A DNA stretch of 64,000 nucleotides from positions 1,380,001 to 1,444,000 of the forward strand of contig NZ_CP046902.1 in the NCBI RefSeq assembly GCF_009789555.1, in the 5' to 3' direction. This DNA comes from Stutzerimonas stutzeri. Its GTDB lineage: Bacteria > Pseudomonadota > Gammaproteobacteria > Pseudomonadales > Pseudomonadaceae. Position 1 is the first letter of the stretch. The number at the start of each line of letters is the position of its first letter. A model generated the notes under the pieces. The model searched no databases and had not been told where the DNA came from. It saw only the letters and a program-made list of their open reading frames with translations. The position numbers and the translations under genes were made by a program. Positions 10,189 to 20,247 of this stretch are shown here, in pieces.

Positions 10189-10303
10189 GTGCGATTCCTT
10201 CGTTGTCCGGTGGGCACGCTTTCGAGGCCTCCCGCCGATTAATCATTCACCAAGCGTATTTACGGGCGGATGAACGCAGTGTCGTTCATCCTGCGGTCGT
10301 TGG

Positions 10304-11145
<842 letters not shown>

Positions 11146-11149
<4 letters not shown>

Positions 11150-12225
11150 TGTTCGCCCCTCCGGCGCAGCAATCCGATGACGCCTTTCGGCAGGTACAGG
11201 GTGACGACGATGAACAGCGCACCGAGGGCGAACAGCCAGTATTCGGGGAACGCCACGGTGAACCAGCTCTTCATGCCGTTGACGATGCCAGCGCCGAGCA
11301 GCGGCCCGATCAGCGTGCCGCGGCCGCCCAGGGCGACCCAGACGGCGGCCTCGATGGATTGCGTCGGGGCCATTTCGCTGGGGTTGATGATGCCCACCTG
11401 CGGCACGTAGAGCGCACCGGCCAGGCCGCAGAGCACAGCAGACAGCGTCCAGATGAACAGCTTGTAGCCGCGTGGATCGTAGCCGCAGAACATCAGGCGG
11501 TTTTCAGCGTCGCGCAGAGCCGTCAGCACCCGACCGAACTTGCTGCGGGCCAGCCGCCAGCCAAGCAACAGGCTGCCGGCAAGCAGGGCGACGGTGGCGA
11601 AGAACAGCGTCGCACGAGTGGCGGGGGCCGAAATCGAGAAGCCGAGGATGGTCTTGAAGTCGGTGAAACCGTTATTGCCGCCGAAACCGGTTTCGTTACG
11701 GAAGAACAACAGCATTCCAGCGAACGTCAGCGCCTGGGTCATGATCGAGAAATACACGCCCTTGATTCGCGAACGGAACGCAAAGAAACCGAAGACGAAG
11801 GCCAGCAGCCCCGGTGCGAGTACCACCAGGCACATCGACCAAAGGAAGCTGGAGGTGCCGTACCAGTACCACGGCAGCTCGGTCCACGCGAGAAAGCTCA
11901 TGAACGCGGGGAGCCCGTCGCCAGCGCTTTCACGCATCAGGTACATGCCCATCGCGTAACCGCCGAGGGCGAAGAACAGGCCATGCCCGAGCGAGAGCAG
12001 CCCGGCGTAACCCCAGACCAGATCCAGCGCCAGCGCCACAATGCAGTAGCAGAGGATCTTGCCGACCAGGGTCAGGGTGTAGGCGGAAACGTGAAAGGTA
12101 TTGTCCGCGGGCAGCAGATGCAGCAGCGGCATGGCCAGCAGAATGGCAAGCACCAGGCCGAGTGCGACGCCGGTGAATGTCGGGCCGACCTTTTGCGCGA
12201 CGGTGACAGTAAGTGGCTGGTTCAT
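11146..12225 (-). CDS. urtC: Urea ABC transporter permease UrtC
   Basis: A 359-residue LivM-type inner membrane permease of normal length for UrtC. It has many hydrophobic helices and the typical stretch LVWGYAGLLSLGHGLFFALGGYAMGMY. Together with UrtB it forms the membrane pore for urea. It follows urtB after about 130 bp and overlaps urtD. Confidence 0.93.
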
Positions 12226-12355
12226 GGGCGGCAGCCTCGGTTCAGGGCAGTGGAGGTCGGGCCGAATGCATTCGGCTCCACGAAAGTCATGCGCAGGGCC
12301 GGATTGATTCGGCCAGCGGCATCACAACGGTAAGCATTGACGGGCAGGACGATGT

Positions 12356-13927
12356 TCAATCGATCACCCTCCCTTTCAAGGCAAACAACCCCTGCGGGCG
12401 CTTCTGGATGAACAGGATGATCAGCGCGAGGATCAAAATCTTGCCCAGTACGGCGCCGATCTGTGGTTCGAGGATCTTGTTGGCAATGCCCAGACCGAAA
12501 GCGGCGAAGATGCTGCCAGCGAGCTGGCCGACGCCGCCGAGGACCACGACCAGGAAGGAATCGATGATGTAGCCCTGACCGAGGTCCGGGCCGACGTTAC
12601 CGATCTGGCTCAGGGCGACGCCGCCGAGGCCGGCGATGCCGGAGCCTAGGCCGAACGCCATCATGTCGATGCGACCGGTGGGCACGCCGCAGCAGGCAGC
12701 CATGTTGCGATTCTGGGTCACGGCACGCACGTTGAGGCCCAGACGGGTCTTGTTAAGCAGCAGCCAGGTCAGCAGCACCACGAACAGCGCAAAGCCGATG
12801 ATCACCATGCGGTTGTAGGGCAGTACCAGATTGGGCAGCACTTGCAATCCACCGGACAGCCAGCCCGGGTTGGCGACTTCCACGTTCTGCGCGCCGAACA
12901 GCGCGCGCACCAGTTGGATCAGGATCAGGCTGATGCCCCAGGTCGCCAGCAGGGTCTCCAGCGGTCGCCCATAAAGGTGGCGGATCACGGTGCGTTCGAG
13001 CGCCATGCCTACCGCGGCGGTGACGAAGAAGGCCACCGGCAGCGCCACCAGCGGATAGAACGCCAGGGCCTCGGGCGCCAGCCGGGCCATCAGCACCTGC
13101 ACCATGTAGGTGGCGTAGGCGCCGAGCATCAGCATTTCGCCGTGGGCCATGTTGATCACCCCGAGCAGGCCGAAGGTGATGGCAAGGCCCAACGCGGCGA
13201 GCAGCAGGATCGATCCCAGCGACAGACCGCTGAAGGCCTGGCCGAGCAGTTCGCCGATCAGCAGTTTGCGTTTGACCTGCGCCAGGCTGGTTTGCGCAGC
13301 CTTGCGTACGGCCGCGTCGGTTTCGGCTTCATCGGCCAGCAGGTTTTCCAGGCGGACCCGCGCCAGCGGTGCGCCGGTTTCGCCCAGCAGGCGAACGGCG
13401 GCCAGGCGCACGGCCGGGTCGGCAGCGCTGAGCTGCAGGTTGGCGAGCGTCAGGGTCAGGGCTTCGCTCACGGCGGGGTCGTCTTCGGCTTCGAGGCGCT
13501 GCTGGAGCAGTTCGAGCTGTTCCGGTTTACCGCTGCGCTGTAGGCGCTTGGCGGCAGCGAGGCGCACTGACGAGTCTTCGGAGAACAATTGATGGCTGGC
13601 CAGCGCTGTATTGAGCAAACCGCGCAGGCGGTTGTTCAAACGCAGCTTTTTCAGCGTGCCGACCGGTTCGGCGTCGCCCTCGAGCGCATGGTAGCGGTCG
13701 TTTTCGTCGATGAAGGGTGTCTTGTTCTTGTCGATCGCCACGCGGTTGGCGCGCAGCGCTTCGATCAGCGCTAGCCGCTCGGGAACCGGTGCGATGGCCC
13801 AGTCTTCAAGCAGCCTGGCCTGTTTGGCCGGGCTCGCCTTGGCGTAGTCGGCCGCGTCTCCGGCATGCGCAGCCCAGGGCAGGGCAAGCAGGAGCAGCAG
13901 AAACAATCGGTGAAGGGCAGTGTTCAT
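12356..13927 (-). CDS. urtB: Urea ABC transporter permease UrtB
   Basis: A 523-residue LivH-type permease. The start MNTALHRLFLLLLLALPWAAHA is a signal peptide. Next come about 190 residues of alpha-helical, Leu/Ala-rich, HEAT-like repeats (RLAAAKRLQRSGKPEQLELLQ and similar). From about residue 225 there are membrane helices with LGVINMAHGEMLMLGAYATY. The long N-terminal extension is known in proteobacterial UrtB. It lies between urtA and urtC in the operon. Confidence 0.93.
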   Translation of the reverse strand: MNTALHRLFLLLLLALPWAAHAGDAADYAKASPAKQARLLEDWAIAPVPERLALIEALRANRVAIDKNKTPFIDENDRYHALEGDAEPVGTLKKLRLNNRLRGLLNTALASHQLFSEDSSVRLAAAKRLQRSGKPEQLELLQQRLEAEDDPAVSEALTLTLANLQLSAADPAVRLAAVRLLGETGAPLARVRLENLLADEAETDAAVRKAAQTSLAQVKRKLLIGELLGQAFSGLSLGSILLLAALGLAITFGLLGVINMAHGEMLMLGAYATYMVQVLMARLAPEALAFYPLVALPVAFFVTAAVGMALERTVIRHLYGRPLETLLATWGISLILIQLVRALFGAQNVEVANPGWLSGGLQVLPNLVLPYNRMVIIGFALFVVLLTWLLLNKTRLGLNVRAVTQNRNMAACCGVPTGRIDMMAFGLGSGIAGLGGVALSQIGNVGPDLGQGYIIDSFLVVVLGGVGQLAGSIFAAFGLGIANKILEPQIGAVLGKILILALIILFIQKRPQGLFALKGRVID

Positions 13928-14066
13928 CTTTGCATTTCCCAGGGGCGCCGCGTGCTCTCTTGATGGAGCTGGCGGCGGTCGAAGGTGAGCGAGAAGGCCT
14001 CATTCACCTCGCGAAGGTCGAGCGATGCGGGGTGGGTGAGGCTCCACCCACCCGCAGTCGGATCGG

Positions 14067-15335
14067 TCAGTTCGACTTGACCGCGTAGTCCGGCTTCTGG
14101 TCGTTGCCAGGGATGTACGGACTCCACGGTTGCGCGCGCACCGGGCTCTCGGTTTCCCAGACCACGGAGAATTGTCCGTCGTCCTGGACTTCGCCGATCA
14201 TCACCGGCTTGTGCAGGTGGTGGTTCTTCTCATCCATGGTCAGGGTGTAGCCGCTTGGCGCCTCGAAGGTCTGGCCGGCCAGCGCGTCACGGACCTTGTC
14301 GACGTCGGCGGTGCCGGCTTTCTCAACAGCCTGTGCCCACATATGGATGCCAACGTAGGTGGCTTCCATCGGGTCGTTGGTCACGGCCTTGTCGGCACCC
14401 GGCAGGTTCTTGGCCTTGGCGTAAGCCTTCCACTTGCTGACGAACTGTTCGTTGACCGGATTTTCCACCGACTGGAAGTAGTTCCAGGCGGCCAGATGGC
14501 CGACCAGCGGCTTGGTGTCGATGCCGCGCAGCTCCTCTTCGCCGACCGAGAAGGCCACGACCGGGACGTCAGTGGCTTCCAGGCCCTGGTTGGCCAGTTC
14601 CTTGTAGAACGGCACGTTGGAGTCTCCGTTGATGGTCGACACCACGGCAGTCTTGCCACCGGCGGAGAACTTCTTGATGTTGGCGACGATGGTCTGGTAG
14701 TCGCTGTGACCGAAGGGGGTGTAGACCTCTTCGATGTTCGACTCCGGTACGCCCTTGCTGACCAGGAACGCGCGCAGGATCTTGTTGGTGGTACGCGGGT
14801 AGACGTAGTCGGTGCCGAGCAGGAAGAAGCGCTCAGCGCTGCCGCCGTCCTCGCTCATCAGGTACTCGACCGCCGGAATGGCTTGCTGGTTTGGCGCGGC
14901 GCCGGTGTAGAAGACGTTGGGCGACAGCTCTTCGCCTTCGTACTGAACAGGGTAGAACAGCAGTCCGTTGAGCTCTTCATACACCGGCAACACGGATTTG
15001 CGCGATACGGATGTCCAGCAGCCGAAGGTCACCGCGACCTTGTCCTGGGTCAGCAGCTGGCGGCCTTTCTCGGCGAACAGCGGCCAGTTGGAGGCCGGGT
15101 CGACCACGACTGGCTCGAGCTGCTTGCCGAGCACGCCGCCGTTGGCGTTGATCTCGTCGATGGTCATCAGCGCCATGTCTTTGAGCGATGTTTCCGAAAT
15201 GGCCATGGTGCCCGACAACGAATGCAGGATACCGACCTTGATGGTTTCGGCGGCCTGAACGGTGAACGGGAACAATCCGCTGAGCATCAGCGCGCTGGCG
15301 GCGAGGGTGGTCTTCAATAAGGGACGGCGTTTCAT
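14067..15335 (-). CDS. urtA: Urea-binding periplasmic protein UrtA
   Basis: A 422-residue solute-binding protein of the urea/short-chain amide type. The chosen start gives a signal peptide MKRRPLLKTTLAASALMLSG ending at VQA; the open frame extends upstream without signal. The mature protein opens ETIKVGILHSLSGTMAISE. It contains NGLLFYPVQYEGEE and VLGTDYVYPRTTNK-like runs typical of UrtA/AmiC. It captures urea for UrtBCDE. First gene of the operon, with a sigma-54 promoter about 70 bp upstream. Confidence 0.94.
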   Translation of the reverse strand: MKRRPLLKTTLAASALMLSGLFPFTVQAAETIKVGILHSLSGTMAISETSLKDMALMTIDEINANGGVLGKQLEPVVVDPASNWPLFAEKGRQLLTQDKVAVTFGCWTSVSRKSVLPVYEELNGLLFYPVQYEGEELSPNVFYTGAAPNQQAIPAVEYLMSEDGGSAERFFLLGTDYVYPRTTNKILRAFLVSKGVPESNIEEVYTPFGHSDYQTIVANIKKFSAGGKTAVVSTINGDSNVPFYKELANQGLEATDVPVVAFSVGEEELRGIDTKPLVGHLAAWNYFQSVENPVNEQFVSKWKAYAKAKNLPGADKAVTNDPMEATYVGIHMWAQAVEKAGTADVDKVRDALAGQTFEAPSGYTLTMDEKNHHLHKPVMIGEVQDDGQFSVVWETESPVRAQPWSPYIPGNDQKPDYAVKSN

Positions 15336-15401
15336 GGTGGGCGGCTCCTTGGCTATCCATGCGCAACGATTGGGTGGGTCCTTGGGACATGAAGCGCTAT
15401 C

Positions 15402-15416
15402 GCAGCATCCGTGCCA
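15402..15416 (-). promoter_or_regulatory. Sigma-54 promoter for urtA
   Basis: Read on the minus strand this is TGGCACGGATGCTGC. The invariant GG and GC are separated by exactly 10 nt and the -24 half TGGCACG is perfect. It lies 67-81 bp upstream of the urtA start. That fits nitrogen control (NtrC/RpoN) of urea uptake. Confidence 0.7.
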
Positions 15417-15650
15417 GTTTTTGCGCAGCCCGCTGTGGCACCGCGTTGCCGCGGTCCGACGGCGTGCGCCGTAACGGGGCAATACACGCGCAGCGGTGCA
15501 AAACGGGGCGCGCTGACGCGTCCTGGCGCGCTCGCTGCACAGATATGGTGCGATGGCGCAGGCCGTCCCGCGGCTGGGGTTTCGCGGAGTCGGCTTGCGG
15601 GGCCGGCGCAGCCGCCCTAGCATGGCCGCCCCGAACTGGAGCCCCTCGGC

Positions 15651-16289
15651 ATGTCACGTACTTCCCGTCCAGAACCGCCGCGTCCGATCGGTAAAACCCC
15701 GCCGCGGCGTGTCGCCAAGGCGCCGCCGGCAGTGCCGCGGTTGCTGCTGTTGAACAAGCCGTTCGATGTGCTGACGCAGTTTAACGATGCCGATGGGCGC
15801 GCGACGCTCAAGGACTATGTCCCGGTGCCGGGCGTCTATCCGGCTGGTCGGCTGGACCGGGACAGCGAAGGCCTGTTGCTGCTCACCAACGATGGCCGGC
15901 TGCAGGCGCGCATCGCCGATCCCCGGCACAAGCTGCCGAAGACCTACTGGGTCCAGGTGGAGGGCGAAGCGACCGAGGCGCACTTAATGCGGTTGCGCGA
16001 GGGGGTCGAACTCAACGACGGCATGACGCTACCGGCACAAGCACGGTTGCTGGCCGAGCCCGACCTCTGGCCGCGCGACCCGCCGGTACGCTTTCGCAAG
16101 TGTGTGCCTACCTGCTGGCTGGAGCTGGTGATCCGCGAAGGTCGCAATCGTCAGGTGCGGCGAATGACCGCTGCGGTCGGGCTGCCGACGTTGCGCCTGG
16201 TGCGGGTACGCATCGGTGATTGGTCGCTCGACGGCCTGCAGCCCGGCCAATGGCGGGAAGCGCCGGCGCGGCTACCGCGCCAGGGCTGA
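15651..16289 (+). CDS. rluE: 23S rRNA pseudouridine synthase RluE
   Basis: A 212-residue RsuA/RluB/E/F-type enzyme that makes pseudouridine in 23S rRNA. After a basic proline-rich start, LLLNKPFDVLTQF opens the domain. The catalytic aspartate lies in GRLDRDSEGLLLLTNDG, and the C-terminal EGRNRQVRRM motif is clear. It lacks the N-terminal S4 domain, as does RluE. The gene is divergent from urtA. The N-terminal extension is longer than in E. coli RluE. Confidence 0.88.
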   Translation: MSRTSRPEPPRPIGKTPPRRVAKAPPAVPRLLLLNKPFDVLTQFNDADGRATLKDYVPVPGVYPAGRLDRDSEGLLLLTNDGRLQARIADPRHKLPKTYWVQVEGEATEAHLMRLREGVELNDGMTLPAQARLLAEPDLWPRDPPVRFRKCVPTCWLELVIREGRNRQVRRMTAAVGLPTLRLVRVRIGDWSLDGLQPGQWREAPARLPRQG

Positions 16290-16299
16290 CGTCATCCGG

Positions 16300-16518
16300 T
16301 CAGTGCGGGATGCCTTGGGACACTTCGATGATGTAACCGATGATCGGTTTGGCGAGGAAGGCGAACAGGCACAGGCCCAGGCCCAGGAAGAGAATGGCCG
16401 TGCCGAGCCGGCCAGCCTTCGACTTCTTGGCCAGGTCCCAGATGATGAACGCCATGAAGGCCATCAGACCGCCGACCAGGACGATCATCATCCACTTTTC
16501 GAAAACTTCCGGATCCAT
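16300..16518 (-). CDS. DUF2788 small membrane protein
   Basis: A 72-residue protein with two predicted membrane helices (MMIVLVGGLMAFMAFIIWDL and ILFLGLGLCLFAFLAKPIIGY) joined by a basic loop AKKSKAGRLG. Layout and the WDLAKKSKAG run match the DUF2788 family common in Pseudomonas. Function unknown. It converges tail-to-tail with rluE, leaving 10 bp between the stops. Confidence 0.8.
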   Translation of the reverse strand: MDPEVFEKWMMIVLVGGLMAFMAFIIWDLAKKSKAGRLGTAILFLGLGLCLFAFLAKPIIGYIIEVSQGIPH

Positions 16519-16690
16519 CGATTTCTCCGCTTGGCTAAGTCTGGATTGCAGACGACAACAGCTATGACAGCGGGCGGTCCTGTTATTAGCGAGCGAGGCG
16601 CTTTGTTCGTATGTGGCGCGCGGGGCATAGCAAGGCGGCGGCGAGTATACGCCAAGTCCGTTATCGGTGATGCGGGACGCGCAATGCGTC

Positions 16691-17170
16691 TTAGCTGCGC
16701 AGGTGCTCCAGCGGCAGTTCGGTCGTGGAAGCGACCTGGCGCAGGACGAAGCTCGAGCGGACGCTGGAGACCCCCTCGATGCGCGTCAGGGTTCCGAGCA
16801 GGAACGCCTGGTAGTGCTCCATATCCGGCACCACCACCTTGAGCTGATAGTCAGCATCCATGCCGGTGACCAGGCTGCACTCGAGCACTTCGGCGCAGTT
16901 GCCGATCACGCCCTCGAAATGCTCGAAGCGCTCCGGTGTGTGCCGGTCCATGCCGATCAGCACGTACGCGGTCAAAGTGAGGCCGAGCTTCTTGCGGTCC
17001 AGCAACGCGACCTGGCGGGCGATGTAGCCGTCATCCTCGAGTTGTTTGACTCGGCGTGAGCAGGGCGAAGGAGACAGTCCAATGCGCTCTGCCAGTTCCT
17101 GATTGGAAATCCTTGCGTCGTGCTGCAAAGCCTGAAGGATGCGCAGGTCGTAGCGGTCTAGTTTGCTCAT
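16691..17170 (-). CDS. Lrp/AsnC family transcriptional regulator
   Basis: A 159-residue Lrp-type regulator of normal length. The N-terminal helix-turn-helix (ISNQELAERIGLSPSPCSRRV, about residues 21-41) is followed by the RAM ligand domain (VLIGMDRHTPERFEHFE, then CSLVTGMDADYQLKVV). Such proteins bind amino acids and control amino acid metabolism genes. The ATG at 17170 is chosen because the family starts with M(S)KLDRYDLRIL; the frame continues upstream without likeness. No target gene is evident next to it. Confidence 0.9.
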   Translation of the reverse strand: MSKLDRYDLRILQALQHDARISNQELAERIGLSPSPCSRRVKQLEDDGYIARQVALLDRKKLGLTLTAYVLIGMDRHTPERFEHFEGVIGNCAEVLECSLVTGMDADYQLKVVVPDMEHYQAFLLGTLTRIEGVSSVRSSFVLRQVASTTELPLEHLRS

Positions 17171-17442
17171 TTTCGGGGCGCCTTGTCGTCTGGTTGCGCT
17201 GAATGATGGTGTGTTGCGCATGGATTGCGCAAGCGGTGTGTATATCAGCAATTTTCGCAAACATCTGCTGCCAGTCGGGGCGTACGCTTTACCCAACTTC
17301 AGCCCCCGGCAGAACTGACGCGTTACCTACCCCCGCGCGCCAACCGTCGATCTTATCGAGGTCATCGGTCCGGGACTGCACCGCCCACAAGGCGCTGCCG
17401 AAGCATCCGCCACAAGCGGCCAGCGAATCGCGAGCAGTATTG

Positions 17443-17477
17443 AAAAAAGACCACGTCTCGCCCCGTGGTCTTTTTTT
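17443..17477. terminator. Bidirectional intrinsic terminator
   Basis: AAAAAAGACCACG and CGTGGTCTTTTTTT form a perfect hairpin with U-runs on both strands. On the minus strand it starts right at the stop codon of the fieF-like gene, so its main role is to end that transcript. The rest of 17171-17442 holds the promoter side of the Lrp gene and nothing else I can see. Confidence 0.9.
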
Positions 17478-18414
17478 ATGGGTGGCCGGATTGCGCCGGG
17501 TCGGGGCGTGGCTTCACCACTTCCAGTGGATCGGCATGCACCAGCACTTCGGCGCGCGGGTAGGCGGCATGGATCGCGGCCTCGACCTGATCGCACAGGG
17601 CATGTGCCTCGATCAGCGGCAGGTCGCCGGGAAGCTCCAGGTGCATCTGTACGAACCAGCGCGTGCCCGAGACACGCGTGCGCAGGTCATGGCAGCCCAC
17701 CACGCCCGGTACGGCGCAGGCCAACTGGTGCATGTGTTCGCTGATTTCCGGCGGCAGCTCGGTGTCCATCAGGATCGCACCGGCTTCGCGCACGATGCTC
17801 AGCGCGCTCCAGAAAATGTAGACGGCAATGGCGATGCCGAAGACCGCGTCCAGGCGTTCCCAGCCATAACCGGCAAGCACCAATGCCAACAGGATGCTGC
17901 AATTGAGCAGCAGGTCGGAGCGATAGTGCAGCGAGTCGGCGCGGATGGCGGTGGACCCTGTCTCGCGCACCACATGGCGCTGATACGTCAACAGTGCCAC
18001 CGTCAGTGCCAGCGACAGCAGCATCACTGCGATGCCCAGCGTCGGGGCACTCAACGGCTGCGGATGCAACATGCGATCGATGCCTTGGACACAGACCAGG
18101 ATGGCGCTGACCGAAATGAACGCCCCCTGGCCGAGACCGGCCAGGGCTTCCGCCTTGCCGTGGCCGTAACGGTGGTCGTCATCGGCCGGGCGCAGCGAGT
18201 AATGCACCGCCAACAGATTGAGCAAAGACGCCGCGCCGTCCAGCAGCGAATCGGTCAGACCGGCCAGCAGGCTGACGGAGCCGCTCAGCCACCAGGCCGC
18301 TGCCTTGCTGGCGGCCAGCGTCAACGCGACGGCCAGCGCCAGCCGGGTGGCACGACGCATGAGTCGGGCGTGCTCGGCGGTGACGCCCTTGCGTCGCTCG
18401 CTCGCGTGCTGCAT
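17476..18414 (-). CDS. fieF: FieF-like cation diffusion facilitator
   Basis: A 312-residue CDF exporter for Fe(II)/Zn(II) against protons. The metal sites are LLDGAAS (helix 2, with TDSLLDG) and SLHYRSDLL (helix 5, HxxxD). It has the FieF-type RYGHGKAEALAGL loop between helices 2 and 3. The C-terminal cytoplasmic domain includes CHDLRTRVSGTRWFVQMHLELP. It is a core copy, unlike the island CDF genes at 47928 and 61158. Its start overlaps the stop of the lipoprotein gene by one base, so the two are co-transcribed. Confidence 0.88.
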   Translation of the reverse strand: MQHASERRKGVTAEHARLMRRATRLALAVALTLAASKAAAWWLSGSVSLLAGLTDSLLDGAASLLNLLAVHYSLRPADDDHRYGHGKAEALAGLGQGAFISVSAILVCVQGIDRMLHPQPLSAPTLGIAVMLLSLALTVALLTYQRHVVRETGSTAIRADSLHYRSDLLLNCSILLALVLAGYGWERLDAVFGIAIAVYIFWSALSIVREAGAILMDTELPPEISEHMHQLACAVPGVVGCHDLRTRVSGTRWFVQMHLELPGDLPLIEAHALCDQVEAAIHAAYPRAEVLVHADPLEVVKPRPDPAQSGHP

Positions 18415-18830
18415 CAGGCGGCCGGGCGTAGCCCGAAGGTCGCCAACTGTTCGATACCGCCGTCATGTTGGAGCAGACGTGGATCGTCCAGTGGCAGGCT
18501 TCGGCCGATTTCACGCTCGATGATTGCCTTCAGTCGGGTGCGATCGACCACGCCATCGGCACCAATGGCTTCCTGCAGCTTTTCCGGGGCCATGGAGTAT
18601 TCATCGTCGGGTAGATAGATCGCGCCGGTGGCGAAGTCGATGCCAAAGGCAATCAGGCCGGGGATCACGTAGAACAGCAGGCCGACGGCGTTGAGCACGG
18701 CGATGGCGGGATCGATCTTGCCGTCGATCTGCCCACGGCGATCCGGATAGAACAGGGTGCCGCAGGCCGCCAGTTGAGTGAACAGGGAGACGGCCAGCAC
18801 GCCGCCGATGACACGGGAACGAGTACGCAT
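18414..18830 (-). CDS. YceK/YidQ-like small lipoprotein
   Basis: A 138-residue protein with a lipoprotein signal: basic start, hydrophobic core and lipobox LAAC at residues 20-23. Two hydrophobic stretches follow (AVLNAVGLLFYVIPGLIAFGIDF). The pattern GTLFYPDRRGQIDGKIDP resembles the YceK/YidQ (DUF1375) lipoproteins. The start at 18830 gives the best signal peptide. It lies directly upstream of the fieF-like gene. Function unknown. Confidence 0.65.
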   Translation of the reverse strand: MRTRSRVIGGVLAVSLFTQLAACGTLFYPDRRGQIDGKIDPAIAVLNAVGLLFYVIPGLIAFGIDFATGAIYLPDDEYSMAPEKLQEAIGADGVVDRTRLKAIIEREIGRSLPLDDPRLLQHDGGIEQLATFGLRPAA

Positions 18831-18989
18831 AGAGACCTCCGGGGAAAAGTGGCGCAACTATACAAGGGCTGCGTGATGTTTTCTCGACATCAGACAGCCA
18901 GGCCGGGCGCTCTGTTCGCATGGCTGGAGAGGCCGCGACGGATCGGCCTTCGGGGCCGTTATAATCGCGCCCCTCAACGCGGAGTTCCC

Positions 18990-19372
18990 ATGATCGCCCT
19001 ACCCATCGACCAAGTCTTGCCAGCGCTGCGCCAGGCCCTGCGCGCACGTGACGAAGCGGTGCTCGAAGCGCCGCCCGGCGCCGGCAAGACCACCCGCGTT
19101 CCGCTGGCGCTGCTGGACGAACCCTGGTTGGCCGGGCAGTCGATCCTGATGCTCGAACCCCGGCGTCTGGCCGCGCGCGCGGCGGCCGAGCGACTGGCGA
19201 GCGAGCTGGGCGAACAGGTGGGCGAAACCGTCGGCTATCGCATCCGGCTGGACAGCAAGGTCGGGCCGAATACCCGTATCGAAGTGGTGACCGAAGGCAT
19301 CCTGGCACGTCGGCTACAGGATGATCCTGCGCTCGATGGCGTGGGGTTGGTGATCTTCGACGAGTTCCATGT
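18990..19372 (+). pseudogene. hrpB: hrpB 5' fragment, ATP-dependent RNA helicase, interrupted
   Basis: The first about 127 codons of the DEAH-box helicase HrpB, which is normally over 800 residues. Walker A PPGAGKTT (about residues 30-37), motif Ia MLEPRRLAARAAAERLA, TEGILARRLQDDP and the start of motif II (IFDEFH) are intact. After FDEFH the usual ERSL does not appear. Foreign sequence follows and reading ends at 19454. The break falls inside the ATPase motif, so the product cannot work. The rest of hrpB is not in the window. This marks the left boundary of an island. Confidence 0.9.
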
Positions 19373-19400
19373 TTTGCTAAATGCGCAGGAAGTCGCATTG
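19362..19400. other. Left boundary of accessory island within hrpB
   Basis: The hrpB reading is collinear with the family up to GAGTTCCATG (19362-19371), and the sequence from TTTTGCTAAATGCGC onwards is unrelated. Left of this point genes are high-GC core functions; right of it come gene fragments, mobile remnants and metal-resistance operons with visibly lower GC. I see no integrase or transposase directly at the edge. Confidence 0.8.
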
Positions 19401-19481
19401 TCTTGTCAGAAAAGCCAGCCACGTCTCGCCTCAGGCTTTGGTAGCTGCCAGTAGGTGGAGTCGGGTAGGTGCTATTGCGCA

Positions 19482-20081
19482 CTACTCAATCTCCTTGGCA
19501 GCAAAGCGCAATGCCGACCGCATCCACTCCGGCATCTTGCAGGCCCGGAGCTTCATCAGCTCTTCGCCGCTCAGCGCACTAACAATCTTGGAAACCACAT
19601 TAGCGGACAGCCCTTCTTTCCCGATGTAGTAGAGAGCAGTAAGCGCCACACCTACCGTCGTGCCGGCGTGCTGCAAGCGGTCCTTGGATACGTGGCGGAG
19701 GCGAACCACCGCATTGCCAACCTTGATCTCGCGAGTAGATCCGCTGGTGTAAAAGGTCGGCAACACCTGCATCTGTGTGCTGAGGCCCAACCTCCGAACA
19801 GCCTCCGCGCCGTGTATCTGGATCGTCTCGCCGTTCGCCTTCGTGATGACCTCCACGACAGCCAGCGGACTCGGGCGCACCACCCTGCCGGTGTACTTGC
19901 TCATTTTGGGGCGCATGTAGACACCGCGAGCGACTCGCTCCAGCGTGCCTGATTGCACCAGCCTAGAAAGCGCTTTATTAATCGACGCACGGGAACCGAC
20001 CTGCGCGAACACCGCGCCGGCAAATGGCCTCCCCTTTGGCATGTGCTTGACTCGATTTAAAATAGCTTGCGCGACGGACAT
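19482..20081 (-). CDS. DUF6088 / AbiEi-like antitoxin protein
   Basis: A 199-residue protein with a winged helix-like N-terminus (AGAVFAQVGSRASINKALSRLVQSGTLERVARGVYMRP, about 22-58) and an AbiEi-type middle (VVEVITKANGETIQIHGAEAVRRLGLSTQ). AbiEi proteins bind their own promoter and neutralise the AbiEii nucleotidyltransferase toxin in type IV systems. No AbiEii follows: only about 110 bp separate its stop from the hrpB break. It is thus either an orphan or a left-over after truncation. The upstream region has an inverted repeat (TCAGAA / TTCTGA near 20097-20118). Confidence 0.7.
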   Translation of the reverse strand: MSVAQAILNRVKHMPKGRPFAGAVFAQVGSRASINKALSRLVQSGTLERVARGVYMRPKMSKYTGRVVRPSPLAVVEVITKANGETIQIHGAEAVRRLGLSTQMQVLPTFYTSGSTREIKVGNAVVRLRHVSKDRLQHAGTTVGVALTALYYIGKEGLSANVVSKIVSALSGEELMKLRACKMPEWMRSALRFAAKEIE

Positions 20082-20247
20082 ATGAGCCCCAAAAAGTCAG
20101 AATCCACATATTTTCTGACGCCCACAAAAACTATAAGCCCTGCCAAAAACAGGACCTCCAGGCCAGCCACTGGGGACAGAGGGACAGCAAGATCAACACT
20201 CACTGTGCGGCCACGGAACCGGCCCCTCACACAGCCTCGCTGAGTAA

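Noticed and set aside
14130..15320. 396-codon frame opposite urtA
   Set aside because: Antisense to UrtA, with no start signal or domain.
18774..18989. Upstream extension of the hrpB reading frame
   Set aside because: It runs through the divergent lipoprotein gene start; the ATG at 18990 matches the usual HrpB beginning.
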